A DNA stretch of 64,000 bases. Origin: Pseudonocardia sp. T1-2H (lineage in GTDB: Bacteria > Actinomycetota > Actinomycetes > Mycobacteriales > Pseudonocardiaceae). The stretch is taken from NCBI RefSeq assembly GCF_038039215.1, contig NZ_JBBPCL010000001.1, positions 5,580,001-5,644,000 of the forward strand, given 5' to 3'. The translations under genes were made by a program, and so were the position numbers. Each line of letters opens with the position of its first letter. Within the stretch, counting starts at the first letter, position 1. Below are positions 59,716 through 64,000 of this stretch, piece by piece. The notes beneath the pieces are model-generated. The model made no database searches. It was given only the letters and a program-made list of their open reading frames with translations, and was not told the origin of the DNA.

Positions 59716-59743
59716 GGGGCGGTGACAGCAATCACCCTGCCCC
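59716..59743 (-). terminator. Hairpin at the 3' end of the B12-domain-like gene
   Basis: GGGGCGGTGA folds with TCACC-CT-GCCCC (two-base bulge). It overlaps the stop codon of the gene at 59732 and would separate it from sucC. Confidence 0.6.
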
Positions 59744-60082
59744 GTCGCCAGGGGTGAGGTCTGCCACCCCGAGTCGATCCGGGAGGCGTGCGACACATGT
59801 TCCCGCATCCCCCGCGACGACGGCGACGTCGTCCGCGCCGCCCGCGTCGAGCCCCTCCCGGACAGCGGCGACGAGACCCTCCGGCGCCTCCGGCAGGAGC
59901 ACCGCGGCCACGTCCTCCTGCAGCGCGACGGCGGCGACGTGCCGGGCCGAGCGGGCCTCGTCGAGCAGGATCACCTCGGTGCCGCGGTCACGCAGGGTGC
60001 GCGCCAGCCCGCTGATCCCCGTACCCGGACCGCCGGTGTCGTCACCCGAGGCGACCAGGATCAGACGCACCCGCTCACTCAT
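59732..60082 (-). CDS. B12-binding-domain-like protein without the cobalamin His
   Basis: A 116-residue single-domain protein. The pattern of a Rossmann-like fold with GISGLARTLRDRGTEVILLDEARSARHVAAVALQEDVAAVLL resembles the C-terminal cobalamin domain of methylmalonyl-CoA mutases, including the QEDV region. The DxHxxG motif that donates the cobalt ligand is replaced by DDTGGPG, so base-off B12 binding is unlikely. It lies upstream of sucC on the same strand with a hairpin between. It may be a regulatory or repurposed fold; function unknown. Confidence 0.72.
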   Translation of the reverse strand: MSERVRLILVASGDDTGGPGTGISGLARTLRDRGTEVILLDEARSARHVAAVALQEDVAAVLLPEAPEGLVAAVREGLDAGGADDVAVVAGDAGTCVARLPDRLGVADLTPGDGAG

Positions 60083-60161
60083 ACCGACACTGTGCTCGAT
60101 GCGGCGGCCGACCGGCCCAGCGGGCCACCCGTTCGGACCTGCCGACGAGGAATCAGGTGCG

Positions 60162-61187
60162 ATGACCGGTCCGGATGTTTCGGTGCGATTTCACCCGGCA
60201 ATTCTCTTTGACGTGGCCTACCGTTCATCCATGGCGCTGGTCCAGGGCGGACTGCGCCGCCTGGCACTGGTCGCCGGCGGCGTGCAGTCCCTGGCGGCCG
60301 GGGCCGGACGCGCTGGCGGTTACGCGCTGCGCACGTTCGGCGCGCCCCCGGGGCTCCGGGGACTCGTGCTCGAGAGCGCCTGGCTGGCCGCGCACATCGC
60401 GCTCTATCCGATCGGTCTGGCGAGCGAGAAGATCCACCAGCACGACGTCTACCGGACCGACGACCTTCCGCCGGCCCAGCGGTGCCTGGTCGTCGGGGAC
60501 ATCGAGGCCGCCGGCACACCGGTCCTGCTCGTCCACGGGATCATGGACAACCGGTCCGTGTTCACCGTTTTCCGGCGGGCGCTGCGGCGCCGCGGCTTCG
60601 GCGTCGTGCACGCCATCAACTACAGCCTCCTCACCGGGGACCTGCGCAGCGCCGCGCACGAGCTGCGCAGCCACGTCGAGCGGCTGCGCGCGGAGACCGG
60701 CGCGGACAAGGTGCACATCGTCGGCCACTCGCTCGGCGGCATGATCGCCCGCTACTACGTGCAGCGGCTCGGCGGCTCGGCGTCGGTGGACACCCTGGTG
60801 ACGATGGGCAGCCCGCACGCCGGTTCGAACATGGCCTACCTGATGCCCACCCCGCTGGCCCGCCAGCTGCGCCCCGGCTCGGACGTCCTCGCCGAGCTCG
60901 ACGAGCCGGCACCCGGCTGCACCACCCGGTTCGTCGTCGTGTGGAGCCGGATGGACGAGATGATCGTCCCCCAGAGGAATGCCCGACTGAGCCATCCGGA
61001 CCTGCGGATCGACGAGCTGGAGCTCCGTGACGTGGGTCACCTGGCCCTGCCCGTGGACTCACGCACCGTGCACTGGGTCGCCACCGCGCTCGCCCGGCCG
61101 GTCCACGACCAGCACTTCCGTCGGCGTCATCGGCACATCACGCGGGTGCCGGACACGCTGCGTGCAGGAGCCTCGCCCGCCTCGTGA
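60162..61187 (+). CDS. Alpha/beta-hydrolase, lipase-like
   Basis: A 341-residue hydrolase starting at ATG 60162. The region VLLVHGIMDNRSVF gives the oxyanion HG, GHSLGG holds nucleophile Ser190, followed by MIARYYVQRLGG, and the C-terminal GHLALP contains the probable catalytic His. The order suits triacylglycerol lipase/PGAP1-like enzymes. There is no clear signal peptide, but an N-terminal amphipathic/hydrophobic stretch (residues 60-90) may associate with the membrane. It is divergent from the B12-like gene. Confidence 0.85.
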   Translation: MTGPDVSVRFHPAILFDVAYRSSMALVQGGLRRLALVAGGVQSLAAGAGRAGGYALRTFGAPPGLRGLVLESAWLAAHIALYPIGLASEKIHQHDVYRTDDLPPAQRCLVVGDIEAAGTPVLLVHGIMDNRSVFTVFRRALRRRGFGVVHAINYSLLTGDLRSAAHELRSHVERLRAETGADKVHIVGHSLGGMIARYYVQRLGGSASVDTLVTMGSPHAGSNMAYLMPTPLARQLRPGSDVLAELDEPAPGCTTRFVVVWSRMDEMIVPQRNARLSHPDLRIDELELRDVGHLALPVDSRTVHWVATALARPVHDQHFRRRHRHITRVPDTLRAGASPAS

Positions 61188-61400
61188 GCCGATCGGGCCA
61201 TGGGTCCGAACACCCGCGCGCCGAATTTGCCGACTCGCGGGTAACCCCGCTACGTTCACCCGGTCCGTGTCACGGAGCGATCACGACGACAGGCTGCCGA
61301 CCCCGAACCGACAGCCGCCAGGGTTCCCCGACCCGATGTCGCCGCCGCCACCGGCAGGGATGCACGAAGCCCACCCCAGGGTTGTCGAGAAGGGCAGGTC

Positions 61401-62312
61401 TTGGCGAGCCACCGCTCCCCCAGCGGCGCCCGACCGGTCCCCGACGAGTTCGACGCGGCCCCCCACGCGTCGGCCCCGCCGGGATCGCACCGGCTTCCGG
61501 CGCCACCCTCGCCGTCGCTGCACGTTCGCGCGATGGCGTTCGCCGTGGCCGGCGGCGCGCTCGTCGCCGCGGGACAGACCCTGGTGTCGGCCCACGGTGA
61601 CCCCGGCGTCTCCGACGACCCGTACGCGAAGCTCGCCCGGAACGCGATGCTCCCGGTGACGGATCCCGTCCAGTCGGCGGTGGCCTCGGCCGCGCCGGCC
61701 ACCAGCGCGAACGCCATCGGCGGCGACCAGCTCGGCAACTCCTTCACGCTCCCCGCGCTCGACGAGAGGTCCGAGGTCGACGTCGCGAGCCTGGTCAAGG
61801 CCGCCGGCATCGGCGAGGAGATGCAGAAGCGCACCTCGATCATCAGGGCCGCGCTCGCGGGCGGCGCTCCCGAGGCCGTCCTGGACGGAAGCACGGCCTA
61901 CGTGCTCCCGACGAACGGCCGCTTCACCTCCGGCTTCGGCGCCCGCTGGGGCGTCACGCACTACGGCATCGACCTCGCGGCGCCGATCGGCACGCCGATC
62001 TTCGCGCTGACCGACGGCGTGGTGGAGGAGTCCGGCCCGGCCAGCGGGTTCGGGATGTGGGTGGTGCTCAAGCACCCGGACGGCACGCACAGCGTCTACG
62101 GCCACGTCAACCGCTCGTTCGTCGACGTCGGCCAGAAGGTCCGGGCCGGCGAGAAGATCGCCGAGGTCGGCAACCGCGGTCAGTCCACCGGCCCGCACCT
62201 GCACCTCGAGATCTGGGACGCGACGAACAACAAGATCAACCCACTGCCCTGGCTGCGGGCCAGGGGCATCGACGTCACCAGCACCGGCACCGGGGACGGC
62301 CCGGCGGACTGA
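61401..62312 (+). CDS. M23 family metallopeptidase (membrane-anchored)
   Basis: Peptidoglycan endopeptidase of the LytM/NlpD type, 303 residues from TTG 61401 with AGGGCAGG upstream. A cytoplasmic 44-residue Pro-rich leader is followed by one membrane helix (AMAFAVAGGALVAAGQTLVS). The C-terminal M23 domain has the zinc ligands His187-x3-Asp191 (HYGID) and H266-x-H268 (HLH), so it should be active in the cell wall. The counterpart between uvrD1 and sucC in M. tuberculosis is Rv0950c. It is convergent with pcrA. Confidence 0.92.
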   Translation: MASHRSPSGARPVPDEFDAAPHASAPPGSHRLPAPPSPSLHVRAMAFAVAGGALVAAGQTLVSAHGDPGVSDDPYAKLARNAMLPVTDPVQSAVASAAPATSANAIGGDQLGNSFTLPALDERSEVDVASLVKAAGIGEEMQKRTSIIRAALAGGAPEAVLDGSTAYVLPTNGRFTSGFGARWGVTHYGIDLAAPIGTPIFALTDGVVEESGPASGFGMWVVLKHPDGTHSVYGHVNRSFVDVGQKVRAGEKIAEVGNRGQSTGPHLHLEIWDATNNKINPLPWLRARGIDVTSTGTGDGPAD

Positions 62313-62424
62313 CCCCGCCGTCGCCTCGCCTCGTCGCGCCGATCACGGGCAGAGCCCACGATCCTGGTGACGGGGTCCGCGGCGGAGGAGCCGTCCGGTC
62401 CCCCGGCCACGGAACGCCGGCGGG

Positions 62425-64000
62425 TCAGAGCTTCTGGAGCGGGACCCCGCCGATCAGCATCAGGCGGACCGTGCCCGAGCTGCCGAAGTCGATCGTGACC
62501 GTGGCGCGGGGACCGATGCCGTCCGAGGCGACGACCGTGCCCAGCCCGTACTTGTCGTGGCTGACCCGGTCCCCGACGTCCAGGCTGATCTCGGCGTTCA
62601 GGGTGCGCTGCGGGACCTTCCAGTCCCCGCGGTCCGTCGCGGTCTCGCGGCGGCCGAAGCCGAAGCGGCCGACCGGCGCCGACGGGCGCTCCGGCTCCGA
62701 GCGCCGCCAGTCCACGAGCTCGGCGGGCACCTCGTCCAGGAAGCGGGACGCCGGGTTCGTGCTCGGCTGCCCGAACGCGGACCGGACGATCGCGCGGGAG
62801 AGGTAGAGCCGCTCCCGGGCCCGGGTGATGCCGACGTAGGCGAGCCGGCGTTCCTCGGCCAGCTCCGTCGGGTCCCCGAGGGTGCGCATGTGCGGGAAGA
62901 TCCCGTCCTCCCAGCCGGTGAGGAACACGACCGGGAACTCCAGGCCCTTCGCCGTGTGCAGGGTCATCAGGGTGACCATGCCCGCGTCGTCGTCCGGGAT
63001 GGAGTCCGCGTCCGCCACGAGGGCGACCCGCTCCAGGAACGCGGCGAGCGACCCGGGCTCCGGCGCACCCGCGGCGACGTCGTCGTCCACCTCGAGGTCG
63101 GCGACCGCCGCGTCGCCCGCGAACTCGCGGGCCACCGTCACCAGCTCGGCCAGGTTCTCCAGGCGCGTGCCGTCCTGCGGGTCCTCGCTGGCCTCGAGCT
63201 CGGACACGTACCCGGAGCGCGCGTACACCGCCTCCAGGATCTCCGCGGTCTCGTCGCCGCGCTCGACCAGCTCGCGCAGCTCGTCCATCATCCGCTGGAA
63301 CCCGGCGATGTTGCGCTGCGAGCGGGTGGCCAGGGCGTGCAGCCTCGCAGGCTCCTCGGCGGCGACGCGCAGGGCCTGGGCGAACGAGATCCGCTCGCGC
63401 TCGGCGTACTCCGCGACCACCGCCTCGGCCCGGTCCCCGATCCCGCGCTTGGGCACGTTCAGGATCCGGCGCAGGCTCACCGTGTCCTCGGGGTTCGACA
63501 GCACCCGCAGGTAGGCCAGCGCGTCCCGGATCTCCTTGCGCTCGTAGAAGCGCACGCCGCCGACGACCTTGTACGGCAGCCCGATCCGCAGGAACACGTC
63601 CTCGAAGACGCGGGACTGGGCGTTGGTCCGGTAGAAGATCGCGATGTCCGAGTTCCGGAACTCACCCGAGTCCACCAGGCGGTCGACCTCCTGGCCGACG
63701 AACGACGCCTCGTCGTGCTCGTTGTCCGCGACGTAGCCGACGACCTTCTCGCCGTCCCCCTGGTCCGACCACAGGCGCTTGTCCCGACGGTTCGGGTTGC
63801 GGGCGATGACCGTGTTCGCCGCCGTGAGGATCGTCTGCGTCGAGCGGTAGTTCTGCTCGAGCAGGATCGTGGTGGCGTCCGGGAAGTCCTGCTCGAACTC
63901 GGTGATGTTGCGGATGTTCGCGCCGCGGAAGGCGTAGATGGACTGGTCCGAGTCCCCGACGACGCACAGCTCGGCGGGCCTCGCCCCGGCCGTCGCGGGC
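62425..64000 (-). CDS. pcrA: ATP-dependent DNA helicase UvrD/PcrA, N-terminal part outside window
   Basis: SF1A 3'-5' helicase of nucleotide-excision repair and replication; the C-terminal 525 residues or so are visible and the gene runs off the right edge. Motifs seen: VVGDSDQSIYAFRGA (motif III), EQNYRST (motif IV), MTLHTAKGLEFPVVFL (motif V) and RRLAYVGITRARERLYL (motif VI). The tail ends with the PcrA-type Tudor-like C-terminal domain (VGDRVSHDKYGLGTVV...VDFG-like FGSSGTVRL). It corresponds to uvrD1 (Rv0949) by order of neighbours. Confidence 0.96.
   Translation of the reverse strand, partial: PATAGARPAELCVVGDSDQSIYAFRGANIRNITEFEQDFPDATTILLEQNYRSTQTILTAANTVIARNPNRRDKRLWSDQGDGEKVVGYVADNEHDEASFVGQEVDRLVDSGEFRNSDIAIFYRTNAQSRVFEDVFLRIGLPYKVVGGVRFYERKEIRDALAYLRVLSNPEDTVSLRRILNVPKRGIGDRAEAVVAEYAERERISFAQALRVAAEEPARLHALATRSQRNIAGFQRMMDELRELVERGDETAEILEAVYARSGYVSELEASEDPQDGTRLENLAELVTVAREFAGDAAVADLEVDDDVAAGAPEPGSLAAFLERVALVADADSIPDDDAGMVTLMTLHTAKGLEFPVVFLTGWEDGIFPHMRTLGDPTELAEERRLAYVGITRARERLYLSRAIVRSAFGQPSTNPASRFLDEVPAELVDWRRSEPERPSAPVGRFGFGRRETATDRGDWKVPQRTLNAEISLDVGDRVSHDKYGLGTVVASDGIGPRATVTIDFGSSGTVRLMLIGGVPLQKL

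Noticed and set aside
61188..61400. Possible c-di-AMP (ydaO) riboswitch before the M23 peptidase, suggested by CCCGAACCGACAGCC and a GGTTCCCC segment
   Set aside because: The conserved upstream GGGGAACC and GGGUGAAUC elements are not in the right order, and GGTTCCCC matches only in reverse complement. A covariance-model search (RF00379) would settle it.

Overview
The window is very high in G+C and densely packed with genes. GTG starts and GTGA or ATGA overlaps are common. It carries a coenzyme F420 synthesis gene (fbiC), a monomeric NADP isocitrate dehydrogenase, mycobacterial-type mutasome genes under actinobacterial LexA boxes, PknB-type kinases and an actinobacterial murJ with a long cytoplasmic leader. 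Together these point to a chromosomal segment of an actinobacterium, most likely Pseudonocardiales; a Pseudonocardia-like host is an inference. There are no rRNA or tRNA genes, no insertion sequences and no CRISPR arrays.

Layout. 1-26 kb is a nucleoside-salvage and deoxyribose-catabolism region: amidohydrolase (partial), Ser/Thr kinase, punA, pmmB, a flavodoxin-like protein, an SGNH hydrolase, a TetR regulator, upp, dhmA, a small protein with an extreme ribosome binding site, deoC, an aldehyde dehydrogenase, a truncated aldehyde dehydrogenase pseudoenzyme, an acidic conserved protein, add, a coiled-coil protein, murJ, deoA, cdd and a complete BmpABC-type nucleoside ABC transporter. The chemistry connects: nucleosides enter by the transporter, are deaminated (Cdd, Add) and phosphorolysed (DeoA, PunA), the pentose-1-phosphate is probably isomerised by PmmB, DeoC cleaves deoxyribose-5-phosphate, and the aldehyde dehydrogenase oxidises acetaldehyde.

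26-42 kb is mixed housekeeping: dacB, a YihY/BrkB membrane protein with trpS, a tandem HxlR regulator, fbiC, a YbaK-type deacylase, a pseudokinase translationally coupled to exonuclease III, an SH3b protein, icd, a DUF3017-like membrane protein, and two SatP-type acetate-permease genes around a pentapeptide-repeat protein. 42-52 kb holds the SOS mutagenesis genes dnaE2 and imuA-imuB, each with a perfect LexA palindrome, separated by two M28 lipoprotein peptidases. 52-64 kb is collinear (inverted) with M. tuberculosis Rv0949-Rv0957: purH, purN, DUF6350 (PerM-like), DUF5336, sucD, sucC, a B12-domain-like protein, a lipase, an M23 peptidase and pcrA/uvrD1 (partial).

Between about 27.9 and 52.6 kb, seven genes (dacB, the HxlR regulator, xthA, both satP genes, the first M28 peptidase and purH) show apparent frame disruptions. 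Four lie in G/C homopolymers and three at GAAGCTC, where protein continuity calls for GAGCTC; the peptidase also has a nearby compensating missing G. Sequencing or assembly error is the simplest explanation, so these genes are annotated across their full span. Intergenic regions carry many long GC-rich hairpins without U-tracts, including two recurring sequence families.
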